Assembly (NCBI RefSeq): GCF_002950945.1 | Contig: NZ_CP012673.1 | Coordinates: forward strand, 930,001-994,000 | Reading direction: 5' to 3' | DNA length: 64,000 nt | Source: Sorangium cellulosum | GTDB taxonomy: Bacteria; Myxococcota_A; Polyangia; Polyangiales; Polyangiaceae | Shown here: one piece after another, positions 1 through 8,508 of the stretch | Layout of the letters: each line of letters opens with the position of its first letter | How positions within the stretch are numbered: the stretch's first letter is position 1 | The notes under the pieces: model-generated | Told to the model about the DNA's origin: nothing | What the model saw: the letters and a program-made list of their open reading frames with translations, nothing else | Database searches by the model: none | Translations under genes and position numbers: made by a program

Positions 1-1
1 G

Positions 2-322
2 ATCCTGGAGCGCGGGCTGCAGAAGGAGGCCTCAGCGCGCTGGTCGAGCCTGCGCGAGCTCGGCGAGGCGCTCGCCGCGTGGCTCTGGTCGCGCGGGGTC
101 CGGGAGGACGCGCGCGGCGTGTCGCTCCAGGGCGAGTGGCTCCCGCGCGAGGAGACCTGCGCTCCCGCGAGCTGCGTGACGCGGCTGCGGTATGCCTCGG
201 CCGACGAGCGCAACCGGCCGAGCCGAAGGTGGTCGTCGCGCCGCCGGGCGCACCGGCTGCACCGGGCCCGGCCCCAGGCCGAGCCGGTGCTCTGCGCCAT
301 CAGGGCAGGGGCGACCTGCTGA
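2..322 (+). CDS. C-terminal end of a Ser/Thr protein kinase (5' end outside window)
   Basis: Reading from base 2, the first about 45 residues resemble the end of a Hanks-type kinase C-lobe: ERGLQKEASARWSSLRELGEAL matches the subdomain XI pattern (basic residue, RW, then a helix ending in a tryptophan-rich stretch), followed by a short tail to a TGA at 320-322. The upstream catalytic part lies outside the window. After about residue 50 the sequence becomes Arg/Ser-rich and looks out of frame, so the original tail may be frameshifted. It could be a remnant rather than a working gene. The family is inferred from this short segment only. Confidence 0.5.
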   Translation: MLERGLQKEASARWSSLRELGEALAAWLWSRGVREDARGVSLQGEWLPREETCAPASCVTRLRYASADERNRPSRRWSSRRRAHRLHRARPQAEPVLCAIRAGATC

Positions 323-429
323 GCGGGCTCGCATCCGGGAGAACGGAGGCGGCGCGACCGCGTGGCCGCAGCCTAGCGGGCGCCTCGCTGGCTTGACCTC
401 GCGGCTCGCCGTTTGCTCTGCTCTGGCGC

Positions 430-1806
430 GTGAACGCCCGCGCCACACCGTCGCTGCGCATCGCGCGGCTCGTGATCACGAACTTCCGAACGTTTCGAGG
501 GCCCACCGAGATCGTCCTTTCGTCCGGTGGCGCAGCCGACGCGATGCCCGTGCTCCACGGCACGAACGGGGCAGGCAAGTCGAACGCGCTGGCGGCGATC
601 GATCTGTTCTTCCGGGTCGCCTCGTTCTGGCTGCGTTCGGCCGCCGGTGCGGGCTTGATGGGCCCACCCGGTGGGGCGTTCATGGTGCCGTGGGGTTTTC
701 GGGACGACCACTTCGGTTTGTGGATGAATCATCGGAGCTGGCCGCCCGGTGTCCGCGATCCGCAGCGGGTCGAGGTCCACTTCGACGATGCGCGTCTCGG
801 TGCGCTCCGCGTCACGCTGACCCCGTCGGGCAATGAGGTCCTCCTCCGGCTGGAGGTCGCGACGTCTGCTGCGCCGGACCGCTGGAGGGCGCCGCGATCG
901 CTGAAAAACGCGGGTGGTGTCGTGCTGAAGGACGGCGAGGGGAACAGGTTGCCAGACGAGGAGATCTCTCATCTGAAGAACGCCCTCGATGCGCCGCTCG
1001 GCCCCGGCAGCAAGCCGTTCTTCCTGCTGGACGCGCGCCGTCGAGACTTCCGGTCCATCGGCGAAGGGGCGCCGCGCGCGGATGCGACAAGCACGATGTC
1101 TGCCGCCACGGCCGAACGCCTCCTTGCGCTGGCCACCTCGCTCGACCCGGAGGAGACCGAGCGCTGGCGTACCTTCGTGGAGCTGATCCATCGGTTCAAG
1201 ACGCTCTCGGATCGAGAGGTCTCCGTGCTCCGCGCTCCAGTGGACGGCAGCGAGGTCACTGACCTCCGCTTCGAGGTCCGGGGCAAGCAGATCCTCCGGC
1301 TCTCCGAGCTCAGCTCCGGCGAGCAGCAGGTGGTCGCCCTCGTCGCGGCCGTGCTCACCTCGCGCGCCGGCCTGGTCGCCATCGAGGAGCCGGAGATGAG
1401 CCTGCATCCAGACAACCAGGAGCTCGTCCGCGATATCCTGCGCGAGCAGGTGCAGCGGGGGGTTGTGGATCAGATCTTCCTCGAGAGCCATGTCCAGGTC
1501 TTCGACGGACCGGAGGTGCTCCGGTTCAGCCGTTCCCCCGAGGGAGAGACGCTCGTCACACGGCAGCCTTCGCGCTCGGACAGCGAGCTCCGGGCCCTCG
1601 CGCGCGAGCAGGGCGCCGACGAGCAGTGGGTGACGCCGGAGGGATATACACAGCTGCCAGAGGAGATGCGAAGCAGGCTCGGCCTGCAGGGCGGCGGCTA
1701 TCTCTGGTTCCTGCGCTCGAGGCCGGAGGGTCGCTGGGAGGCCTGGACGGAGGCCGAGCTGGAGGAGCAGCTTGGCCTCGGCGAGAGACCTTCGAAGGAC
1801 GCCTGA
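430..1806 (+). CDS. AAA/ABC-type ATPase (OLD/AAA_21-like), partner of downstream PIN protein
   Basis: A 458-residue ATPase of the SMC/ABC-like AAA_21 class. It starts with the typical strand LRIARLVITNFRTFRG, then Walker A GTNGAGKS (residues 44-51), an insert of about 240 residues, an ABC signature LSSGEQQ (294-300), Walker B GLVAIEEPEMSLHP (314-326) and an H-loop histidine in LESH (H354). Such ATPases usually act as sensors or motors with a nuclease partner, as in PARIS, Septu or OLD-type systems. It has no fused Toprim domain. The GTG start is the first in-frame start before the conserved strand. The stop at 1804-1806 is one base from the next gene's GTG, so the two are probably co-translated. 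A defence role is inferred from architecture only. Confidence 0.85.
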   Translation: MNARATPSLRIARLVITNFRTFRGPTEIVLSSGGAADAMPVLHGTNGAGKSNALAAIDLFFRVASFWLRSAAGAGLMGPPGGAFMVPWGFRDDHFGLWMNHRSWPPGVRDPQRVEVHFDDARLGALRVTLTPSGNEVLLRLEVATSAAPDRWRAPRSLKNAGGVVLKDGEGNRLPDEEISHLKNALDAPLGPGSKPFFLLDARRRDFRSIGEGAPRADATSTMSAATAERLLALATSLDPEETERWRTFVELIHRFKTLSDREVSVLRAPVDGSEVTDLRFEVRGKQILRLSELSSGEQQVVALVAAVLTSRAGLVAIEEPEMSLHPDNQELVRDILREQVQRGVVDQIFLESHVQVFDGPEVLRFSRSPEGETLVTRQPSRSDSELRALAREQGADEQWVTPEGYTQLPEEMRSRLGLQGGGYLWFLRSRPEGRWEAWTEAELEEQLGLGERPSKDA

Positions 1807-1807
1807 C

Positions 1808-2356
1808 GTGCGCCTCTGGATCGATACCAACGCGGCCCGTAGCCCCAGGGCGCTCCGAGATCTCTGCCGCCTCGCCCGGAGTAAATGCGTCGAGGTCGTC
1901 GTCCATGCGCAGGTCTACCTCGAGAGGCGCCGCCAGCAGCGGGTAGAGCTCGGCGATCAGTTCCTGGAGACAGTCTTCGACGACTTCCTCAAGCAGCACC
2001 GGATCAAGGTGGTCGACATCCATCTGGATCAGCCGACCGCCGCGCGATGGGCTGACGGCTTGTGCCAGCGATACCCCTCGGACGCCGCGTGGGAGCTGGC
2101 CAAGCACCTCACGCTCGGCGGCGAGCTGAGGACAGACTTCAAGGTCCTGCCTGGCAAGATGCCGATGACCACGGACTGGCTCATCGCGCTCGCCGTCGAG
2201 GACGACGCCGCATCACGCATCCTCACTCACGACGACGGGGAGGAGTGGCGACGGCTCCGCGACGCCGAGCCGAGGCGCGTCCTCCGCTGGGACGAGGCTG
2301 TCACCTGGCTAGGGGAGCTCCCGGCGCGCGAGCCGCCGACTGACCCAGGTGTGTAG
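1808..2356 (+). CDS. PIN-domain-like nuclease, partner of AAA ATPase
   Basis: A 182-residue protein with the PIN layout. The first strand carries LWIDTN (D6), there is an acidic helix around E39, and the C-terminal core has TTDWLIALAVEDDAASRILTHDD, where D123 and D142/D143 match the usual 'D..IA..A....L.T.D' arrangement. PIN domains are metal-dependent RNases, common as toxins or effectors. The GTG at 1808 was chosen because it follows the ATPase stop by one base and places the first aspartate at residue 6, as expected. It is longer than typical VapC toxins (about 130 residues) and has no small antitoxin beside it; the upstream ATPase is the only candidate partner. Its last 56 bp overlap the convergent VWA gene. 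Confidence 0.7.
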   Translation: MRLWIDTNAARSPRALRDLCRLARSKCVEVVVHAQVYLERRRQQRVELGDQFLETVFDDFLKQHRIKVVDIHLDQPTAARWADGLCQRYPSDAAWELAKHLTLGGELRTDFKVLPGKMPMTTDWLIALAVEDDAASRILTHDDGEEWRRLRDAEPRRVLRWDEAVTWLGELPAREPPTDPGV

Positions 2357-4367
2357 GTACGCCCGGGCGCGCGCGCGTGAAATACCAGACGTCGAACAGG
2401 ACGAACGCGAGCGCCGCGAGCGCGAGCAGCCAGGTCCACTCGGTGTGGGCGTCCGCCTGGCCCGCGGCGCTCGACACCTCGACCGCGTCGCCCTCGGCCG
2501 AGAGCGGCCTCGGCGTGAGATCGCTCTCGGCGACGCTCGTGAGGTTGGCCGGCACGAGGACCGACCCGGCCTGCGGCCCCTGCCACGCGAGGCGGTAGAA
2601 GCCGGCGCGCGGCGCCTCGGCGATCACCGCGACGCCGGCGCGCAGCGCGACGTCGAGCCGCTCGCCGGCGGGGCCGCTCGCCTCGAGGTCCCGCGCCGTC
2701 CCGGGGACGCTCACGCGCAGCGGCTCGCCGGTGCGCGCGGGGCCCGTGATGCCGTGGGCGCGGTGCGCCCGCGCCTGCTCGAGCAGGTTGCGCACGAAGA
2801 GCACGAACGACGCCTTGAGCGGCCAGTCGGTCTCGCCGACGTCGAAGCCGAGCAGCGTGCCGGTCCGGGAGGTGGTGGAGATGTCGGCCGCGATCGTGCC
2901 CTCCTGCGCCCGGATGAGCTCCCGCGTCGCCGCCTCCGGCCGCAGGGACGAGGCCGCGCGGAGGTGCACGCCGTCGAGCGTGAGGAAGCGCAGCCGCGGA
3001 TCGGCCGTGTCCCACGACGTGAGCGTCGGGCGCTCGATCGTCGGCCCGACGAGCGTGCCGAAGCAGCGCCCGGGCGGCGGGTTCACGAGGAGCAGATCGC
3101 CGCCCGGCGGGTCGGGGGGGCAGGCGCCGTCGATCACCACGAACGTGTCCGGATCGAGCCCGGGCGCGCCCAGCAGATCCGCGAGCGCGCCCGAGGTGAC
3201 CGACGTCATCGGGTCGGACGCGAGCGCCCGCTCGAGCCAGCCGGCGCCGCCGGCGGCCGGAGGCGGCTCCCCGCCCTGGCCCTCGCCGGCCGACGCGAGG
3301 AAGACCGGGAGCCGGTCGCCGGCCGGGACGCGGCCGTACGCGACGTCATCGACCGGCATCACGTCGCGCGGGGAGAGCTCGAAGAGGAGGCCCTTGCGGC
3401 GATCGCCGGGCGAAGGGCGGAACGTGAGCACGACCGGCAGGCGCTCGCCGGGCTTCACCAGCACGCGGCGCGAGCCGAGCACGTCGGAGGCGTTGTCCTG
3501 CCGCATGGTCACGTAGACGTCGCGCGGCTGCGCCCCGAAGTTCGCGACCACGAGGAAGGCCTGCACCTCCTCGCGCGCCGGCGCGCCGCCGCCCGCGTCG
3601 GCCGCGCCGGCGGGGGCGGTGCCCGAGCGGACGTCGACGCGGACGATGGCGGCGTTGTCCACGGGGTCGCCGACGGTGATGACCTCGAGCGGGAGCGAGA
3701 CCCCGCGCAGCGCGGCGGGCCGGGCCAGGTTGCCGTCGGTGATCACGACGATCCGGCGGGATCCGCCGAGCTGCCGGAGCCGGTCGACCCCGAGCGCGAT
3801 CGCGGCCCCGAGGTCGCCCTCGACGTCGCGCGCGGCGATGGAGTCGACCGCGGCCCGGAGCCGGACGAGATCGCGATCGAGCGCCGCGACGAGCCGCGCG
3901 TCGCGCCCCGCCTCGAGGATCAGCGCGTCGCTGCCCGGCGTGAGGCCGGAGAGGAGGTCCCTGGCGAGCTGCTTGCCGAGCTCGATGCGCGTGGTCGCCT
4001 CGCCGGACGGCGCCCGCGCGGCCGCGGACATCGAGGCGCTCGCGTCGACGATGATCGCCACGTGGTCGCCGGTGAACGCGCGCCCGCGCGAGGCGGGGCG
4101 GGCGAGGGCGAGGGCGAGCAGCGCGATCGCGAGCACCTGTAGAAGGAGCGGCAGCTGGGCGATGAGCCTCCTGAACGGCGCGCGCGCCAGGAGGTCGCGC
4201 TGCGCGGCGGCCCAGAGCCACGTCGACGGGACGCGGCGGCGCCGCCGCTTGATCTTGAGGATGTACAGGAGGACGAGCGGACCGAGCAGCGCGAGCAGCC
4301 ACAGGCCGCCGGGCGCGAGCAGCGTCAGGGCCGAGCCCCCGGAGGCCTGCGCGAGCGGCGCCGCCAC
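2301..4367 (-). CDS. BatA-like membrane protein with VWA domain
   Basis: A 688-residue protein with the BatA architecture. Two N-terminal membrane segments (about residues 15-37 and 68-90) flank a basic loop, followed by a von Willebrand factor A domain with an intact MIDAS motif DASAS (108-112) and a final membrane helix near residues 640-660. BatA proteins belong to the aerotolerance (Bat) family and pair with a DUF58 protein and a MoxR ATPase. The GTG start at 4367 lies one base after the TGA of the upstream DUF58 gene on the same strand, so the two are one transcription unit. The 3' end overlaps the convergent PIN gene. Substrate and exact role are unknown. Confidence 0.8.
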   Translation of the reverse strand: MAAPLAQASGGSALTLLAPGGLWLLALLGPLVLLYILKIKRRRRRVPSTWLWAAAQRDLLARAPFRRLIAQLPLLLQVLAIALLALALARPASRGRAFTGDHVAIIVDASASMSAAARAPSGEATTRIELGKQLARDLLSGLTPGSDALILEAGRDARLVAALDRDLVRLRAAVDSIAARDVEGDLGAAIALGVDRLRQLGGSRRIVVITDGNLARPAALRGVSLPLEVITVGDPVDNAAIVRVDVRSGTAPAGAADAGGGAPAREEVQAFLVVANFGAQPRDVYVTMRQDNASDVLGSRRVLVKPGERLPVVLTFRPSPGDRRKGLLFELSPRDVMPVDDVAYGRVPAGDRLPVFLASAGEGQGGEPPPAAGGAGWLERALASDPMTSVTSGALADLLGAPGLDPDTFVVIDGACPPDPPGGDLLLVNPPPGRCFGTLVGPTIERPTLTSWDTADPRLRFLTLDGVHLRAASSLRPEAATRELIRAQEGTIAADISTTSRTGTLLGFDVGETDWPLKASFVLFVRNLLEQARAHRAHGITGPARTGEPLRVSVPGTARDLEASGPAGERLDVALRAGVAVIAEAPRAGFYRLAWQGPQAGSVLVPANLTSVAESDLTPRPLSAEGDAVEVSSAAGQADAHTEWTWLLALAALAFVLFDVWYFTRARPGVPTHLGQSAARAPGAPLAR

Positions 4368-4368
4368 G

Positions 4369-5256
4369 TCAGTCGACGCTCCTCGAGACGAAGCGGCGGA
4401 CGGCGCCCTCGAGCGGCTCGTCGCTGCGCGCGCGCACGTACGTGGCGCCGTGCCGGCGGGCGAAGGCGCGCAGGGCGTCGCAGAGCCCGGCGAAGCGCGC
4501 AGCGTACGCCTCGAGGGCCGCGGCGTCGAGGGTGACGTCGACGAGCGCCCCCGTCTCGGCGTCCTCGAGCGTCAGGTCGCCCTCGAGGCCCGGCGCGAGC
4601 TCCTCGGCGGCGACGACCTGGACCACGGCGACGTCGTGGCCCGCCTGCGCCGCGCGCCCGAGCGCGGCCGTGACCGGGCCGGGGTCGAAAAAATCGGAGA
4701 GGACACAGAGGAGGCCGGGCCGCGCGCTCTGCCGCACGACCGCGTCGACCGCCTTGGCGAGGTGCGTCCCGCCGGCCGCCCTCACGCCGTCGAGGGCGCG
4801 GAGCAGCGCGGCGAGCCCGGCGCGCCCGCGCGCGGGCGGGTGCTCGCGGGTGATCCCGTCGCCCGCCACGAAGAGCTGCGCGCGTTCGGAGCGCGCGAGC
4901 GTCATGTAGCCGATCGCGGCCGCGAGCCGCCGCGCGGCGTCGAGCTTCGTGGGCTCGCCGAAGTCGAGCGACACGGACGCGTCGCAGACGATCCGGGCGA
5001 TGACGTCCTCCTCGGCGCGGAACACCTTGAGCACCGGCTCCCCGGTGCGCGCGTACGCGGCCCAGTCGATGCGCCGCATGTCGTCGCCGGGCGTGTAGGC
5101 CCGGTGCTCCTTGAACTCCGCCGCGCCGCCGCGCCGGCGCGCGAGGTGCTCGCCGGAGGCGCCGGAGCGGGCGCGGATCTCGAGCCGCCGCTGCAGCACC
5201 TCGAGCTCGCGGACGAAGCCCGCGCCGAGGAGCGGTTCGGGTGGGGACGGGAGCAT
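4369..5256 (-). CDS. DUF58 domain protein (BatB/MoxR-partner type)
   Basis: A 295-residue protein containing the DUF58 core: EFKEHRAYTPGDDMRRIDWA with the RIDW motif, then EPVLKVFRAEEDVIARIVCD, followed by a VWA-like fold with D.S.S (CDASVSLDF). The family works with MoxR ATPases and VWA proteins in envelope or stress functions. The ATG at 5256 was chosen because the family normally begins shortly before the 'LRRLE' helix. The frame stays open to 5520 with an unlikely proline-rich extension, and neither ATG at 5256 nor 5406 has a clear Shine-Dalgarno. It is transcribed with the BatA-like gene. No MoxR gene lies beside it, which is unusual. Confidence 0.8.
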   Translation of the reverse strand: MLPSPPEPLLGAGFVRELEVLQRRLEIRARSGASGEHLARRRGGAAEFKEHRAYTPGDDMRRIDWAAYARTGEPVLKVFRAEEDVIARIVCDASVSLDFGEPTKLDAARRLAAAIGYMTLARSERAQLFVAGDGITREHPPARGRAGLAALLRALDGVRAAGGTHLAKAVDAVVRQSARPGLLCVLSDFFDPGPVTAALGRAAQAGHDVAVVQVVAAEELAPGLEGDLTLEDAETGALVDVTLDAAALEAYAARFAGLCDALRAFARRHGATYVRARSDEPLEGAVRRFVSRSVD

Positions 5257-5602
5257 CGGCAGCCGGAAGTAGAGCACCGTTGCAGGCGGAGCTGCCAGCG
5301 GCGCCGCAGGCGAGGGCAGAGGCCGGCCGGGGGAGGCCTCGTTCACCTTCAGCACCAGCAAGGCCGGCCAGGCGAGCGAGCGCGCTCCTGCGACCAATCG
5401 CCTCATGGGGCATGTCGCTACATCCGGCGCTCTCCGCAGCGGCCGGATCTCGACCTCAGCTCCCGCTCTCCGTCGTGGCGCGCTTTGTGCGACCGGCTTC
5501 GTGCGACCGACAGCGCCCACGGTTCAGCTGTTCGTGCATGACCTTGATCGGACAGCGCCGTCGAGCGCTCGAGTCCGATGTTCCCCAGAAGGAGGAGGCA
5601 CC
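5257..5602. other. Intergenic region between divergent DUF58 and dehydrogenase genes
   Basis: About 346 bp with no convincing gene. It must hold the promoters of both divergent units. A strong Shine-Dalgarno GGAGGAGG (5591-5598) near its right end serves the dehydrogenase. The left part may still encode an N-terminal extension of the DUF58 protein. No operator-like palindrome stood out. Confidence 0.4.
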
Positions 5603-6760
5603 GTGAAGGCCCTTGTTTTCCACAAACCTTCCGACGTACGCGTCGACAACGTCCCGGATCCCAGCATCGAAGAGCCCACGGACGCCATCGTGCGGGTCAC
5701 CGCGACGGCGATCTGCGGGTCTGATCTCCACATCTACAACGGCTTCTTCCCGCAGGCGAAGCCGATGGTGCTCGGGCACGAGTTCATGGGCATCGTCGAG
5801 GAGGTCGGCTCGGGGGTCACGAGGCTCAAGAAGGGCGACAGGGTCGTGGTCCCGTTCCCGATCGCGTGCGGCAGCTGCTTCTTCTGTCAGAAGGAGCTCC
5901 CCGGCCACTGCGAGCGCTCGAACCCCAAGCACTATGGCCCGGAGGGCGGGGTCATCGAGAGCAAGGGCGGAGCGCTCTTCGGGTACACGGATCTCTACGG
6001 CGGGTACAACGGCGGCCAGGCGGAGCTCGTGCGTGTCCCTTACGCCGACGTCGGGCCGAGAAAGGTGCCAGACGGGCTCACCGATGAGCAGGTCCTGTTC
6101 ACGACCGACATCCTCCCCACCGGGTGGACGGCGATAGAGTGGGCCGAGCTCAAGGGCGGAGAGACGGTCGTGGTGCTCGGCTGCGGGCCGGTCGGGATCA
6201 TGGCGATGAAGTGCGCCTGGCTGCGCGGCGCGGGCCGCGTCATCGGCGTCGACCGGGAGGAGTACCGCCTGCACAAGGCCCGCGAGACCGCCCAGGCCGA
6301 GACCATCAACGTCGAGAAGGTCGACGCCGTCGAGGCGATCCGGTCGATGACGAACGGGCGAGGCGCGGACGCAGTTGTGGACGCGGTCGGGATGGAGTCG
6401 CACCGCACCGTGCTCGAGAAGGCCTCCAACGTCGTCCACGGCCAGGTGGGGTCGATCTCGGCCCTCAAGCTCGCCTTCAGCGCCGTGCGCCGGGGCGGCG
6501 TCGTGTCGGTCGTGGGCGTCTATGGCGTGCCCTACGACAACTTCCCGTTTGGCCAGTTCTTCGATAAAGGCCTCAAGCTCCGGGCCGGCCAGGCGCCGGC
6601 GCACAGCTACGTCGATGAGCTCCTCAAGCTCATCCAGGAGGGCAGGCTCCGCGCGGACGACGTCATCACACACCGCCTGCCCCTCTCGCGCGCCCCGCAC
6701 GGCTACGAGGTCTTCAACAAGAAGCTCGAGGACTGCGTGAAGGTCGTCCTCCAGCCCTGA
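5603..6760 (+). CDS. Zinc-dependent alcohol dehydrogenase
   Basis: A 385-residue medium-chain dehydrogenase/reductase. The catalytic zinc ligands are C38 (ICGSD) and H59-E60 (GHEF); the structural zinc site is C89, C92, C95 and C103. The Rossmann motif LGCGPVG is near residue 195. It resembles the formaldehyde dehydrogenase/threonine dehydrogenase-like branch that oxidises alcohols or aldehydes with NAD. The GTG start at 5603 was chosen because GGAGGAGG sits five bases upstream and the protein begins VKALVFHKP, the usual family start; the frame is open further upstream without homology. It appears monocistronic, ending at a stem-loop (6771-6790). Substrate cannot be set from sequence. Confidence 0.92.
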   Translation: MKALVFHKPSDVRVDNVPDPSIEEPTDAIVRVTATAICGSDLHIYNGFFPQAKPMVLGHEFMGIVEEVGSGVTRLKKGDRVVVPFPIACGSCFFCQKELPGHCERSNPKHYGPEGGVIESKGGALFGYTDLYGGYNGGQAELVRVPYADVGPRKVPDGLTDEQVLFTTDILPTGWTAIEWAELKGGETVVVLGCGPVGIMAMKCAWLRGAGRVIGVDREEYRLHKARETAQAETINVEKVDAVEAIRSMTNGRGADAVVDAVGMESHRTVLEKASNVVHGQVGSISALKLAFSAVRRGGVVSVVGVYGVPYDNFPFGQFFDKGLKLRAGQAPAHSYVDELLKLIQEGRLRADDVITHRLPLSRAPHGYEVFNKKLEDCVKVVLQP

Positions 6761-6770
6761 GCGCGGGCTT

Positions 6771-6790
6771 CCCTGACACAGGCGTCAGGG
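6771..6790 (+). terminator. Stem-loop after alcohol dehydrogenase
   Basis: CCCTGAC (6771-6777) and GTCAGGG (6784-6790) form a perfect 7-bp stem with a 6-base loop, 11 bases after the dehydrogenase stop. There is no U-run, so it is only a candidate transcription terminator or mRNA 3'-end stabiliser. Confidence 0.4.
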
Positions 6791-6931
6791 GGCGCGCGAC
6801 AACGCTCCCGCCAAGTCATCGAAATTATTAGCCTTCCTCCCAGGCACATCGCTTGCTAAGGGCCGGTCCCCGGCGAAGTGCTCGCTGCTGACCACGCCGG
6901 TCGGCCCTCGCCGCTCGGAGGAATGGCCCTG

Positions 6932-8497
6932 ATGTCCCGAGATCCACGCGCGGCTCGATCGCTCGTTCACCCGTTGTGGCTGGGGGCCCTGGCGCTGCTC
7001 GTCCTCAACGATCACGCCTTCAAGGGCGCCGGCCTGCTCCCCGGCTGGCTGACCGGAAAGCTCAGCGATTTCGCCGGTCTCCTGGTCGCGCCCGTGGTCC
7101 TCGCCTCGCTGCTCGGGGTGTCCTCGCGCCGCGGCTTCCTCGGCGCGCACGTGGCCACCGGCGCCGTCTTCTCGGCCATCAAGCTCGCTCCGGCGGCGGC
7201 GCGCGCGGTCGAGGCGCTCATGGCGCTCACGCCGGTGCCGTGGCGCATCACCGTCGATCCGACGGATCTCATCGCGCTGCCGATGCTCCTCGTGTCGTAC
7301 CGCGTGCTCGGCGAGGTGATGCGGCGGCCCGAGCCCGCGCGCCCGGTCGCGCACCGGCTGGCGCTGATGGCGGGCAGCCTCGCGTGTGTGGCCACGAGCC
7401 GGGAGACGCCGCCGTGCGACGGCGGCGCGAGCTGCGTCGGGCCGCTGCCCGCGGAGCCTGCGTCGCTCGTGATCGGCAACACGACCGAGGAGGAGCAGCT
7501 CATTCGTGTGCGCCGGCTCCGGGAGTCCGTGCAGGTCGACTGCGGCGCCTTGCTCGCCGACCCGACGGGCGCCCTCTCGCGCGACCTGTTCGCGAACGCC
7601 GAGACCTGGCTCATCGCGCCGGGGCGCGCGCTGCCGCTGCAGAACGCGGGGTGCGACGCCTTCCTGATCGACGCCGCCGGGCTGCCGCTCACGCTGCTCG
7701 CGTGGTCCGAGGCCGATTTCCCGACACAGCTGCTCACCACCGTCACGCAGAGCCCGCCGCCGGACGTGATGATCGTCCTGCAGCGGGCCGGGGCGCGGCT
7801 GGAGCTCGCCGAGCACCCGGCGGTGTTCCCGGCGCCGCCCGCCGAGCTCCCGACGCCCGCGGGCGCGTGCGGCGCCTCGTTCGAGGGGGGCAGGCTCGAC
7901 TGGACCACGTCCACCTCCGAGACCGCGGTCGTCGCCGGCGTGACGTCGTCCCCGGACGGCTGCCACGCGATCGCGACCGAGGGCGGCGATTCCTTCTATC
8001 TCTGCGTGCCTGCCGAGGCGATGCCGATCCAGGCGGGCGACACCCTTCGTATCGCCGACGTCGGGGTGAGCGGCGGGCGTTATCCGGAGCTCCTGCCGGG
8101 CCAGCAGGCGTCCGCGACCGGCATCTACATCGAGAGCGAGGCGTACGCCCTCCTCGCGCTGCGCGGCAACGTGCTCGCCCGCTGGGCGATGGCCGGCCGG
8201 AGCAGCCCGGCCGCGGAGTTCTCGGCCGCCCTCACGCCGTTCGCGGAGTGCGAGGCGTTCCACGACGCGTGCGGCAGCCTCGTCGCGCCGCTCGAGGCGT
8301 CGCTCCTCGGCGAGGGCGTCTCCGGGATCGTCACGCTGCGGGCCGGCGAGAGCGCGCCGCTCGCGGACGGCGCCGGGACGCTCCACCTCGTGCGCGCCGA
8401 CGACATGCCCGTGCGCGACGCGGCGTGTTTCACCGCGCCCCTCGATCAACCCCGCCAGCTCGAGTCGGTCTTGGTCGCCGCCCCCGCGGCGCCGTAG
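6932..8497 (+). CDS. Unknown membrane protein with NDH...GKLSDFAGL motif
   Basis: A 521-residue protein with about four N-terminal hydrophobic segments (within the first about 150 residues) and a large, probably exported, C-terminal part. Its N-terminus carries LNDHAFKG and PGWLTGKLSDFAGLLVAP, a pattern I recognise from a family of uncharacterised bacterial membrane proteins. After the last hydrophobic stretch comes CDGG..CVG, then an extracellular-type region with several cysteines. ATG 6932 was preferred because GGAGGA (6917-6922) lies nine bases upstream; an in-frame ATG at 6923 would touch that Shine-Dalgarno. It is followed 11 bp later by a VWA lipoprotein, so the two are probably co-transcribed. 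Function unknown. Confidence 0.7.
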   Translation: MSRDPRAARSLVHPLWLGALALLVLNDHAFKGAGLLPGWLTGKLSDFAGLLVAPVVLASLLGVSSRRGFLGAHVATGAVFSAIKLAPAAARAVEALMALTPVPWRITVDPTDLIALPMLLVSYRVLGEVMRRPEPARPVAHRLALMAGSLACVATSRETPPCDGGASCVGPLPAEPASLVIGNTTEEEQLIRVRRLRESVQVDCGALLADPTGALSRDLFANAETWLIAPGRALPLQNAGCDAFLIDAAGLPLTLLAWSEADFPTQLLTTVTQSPPPDVMIVLQRAGARLELAEHPAVFPAPPAELPTPAGACGASFEGGRLDWTTSTSETAVVAGVTSSPDGCHAIATEGGDSFYLCVPAEAMPIQAGDTLRIADVGVSGGRYPELLPGQQASATGIYIESEAYALLALRGNVLARWAMAGRSSPAAEFSAALTPFAECEAFHDACGSLVAPLEASLLGEGVSGIVTLRAGESAPLADGAGTLHLVRADDMPVRDAACFTAPLDQPRQLESVLVAAPAAP

Positions 8498-8508
8498 GAG
8501 GTCACCCC

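Noticed and set aside
3619..5541. Long open frame on the plus strand opposite the VWA and DUF58 genes
   Set aside because: Arg/Ala/Ser-rich shadow of high-GC coding DNA; the minus-strand proteins have clear domains.
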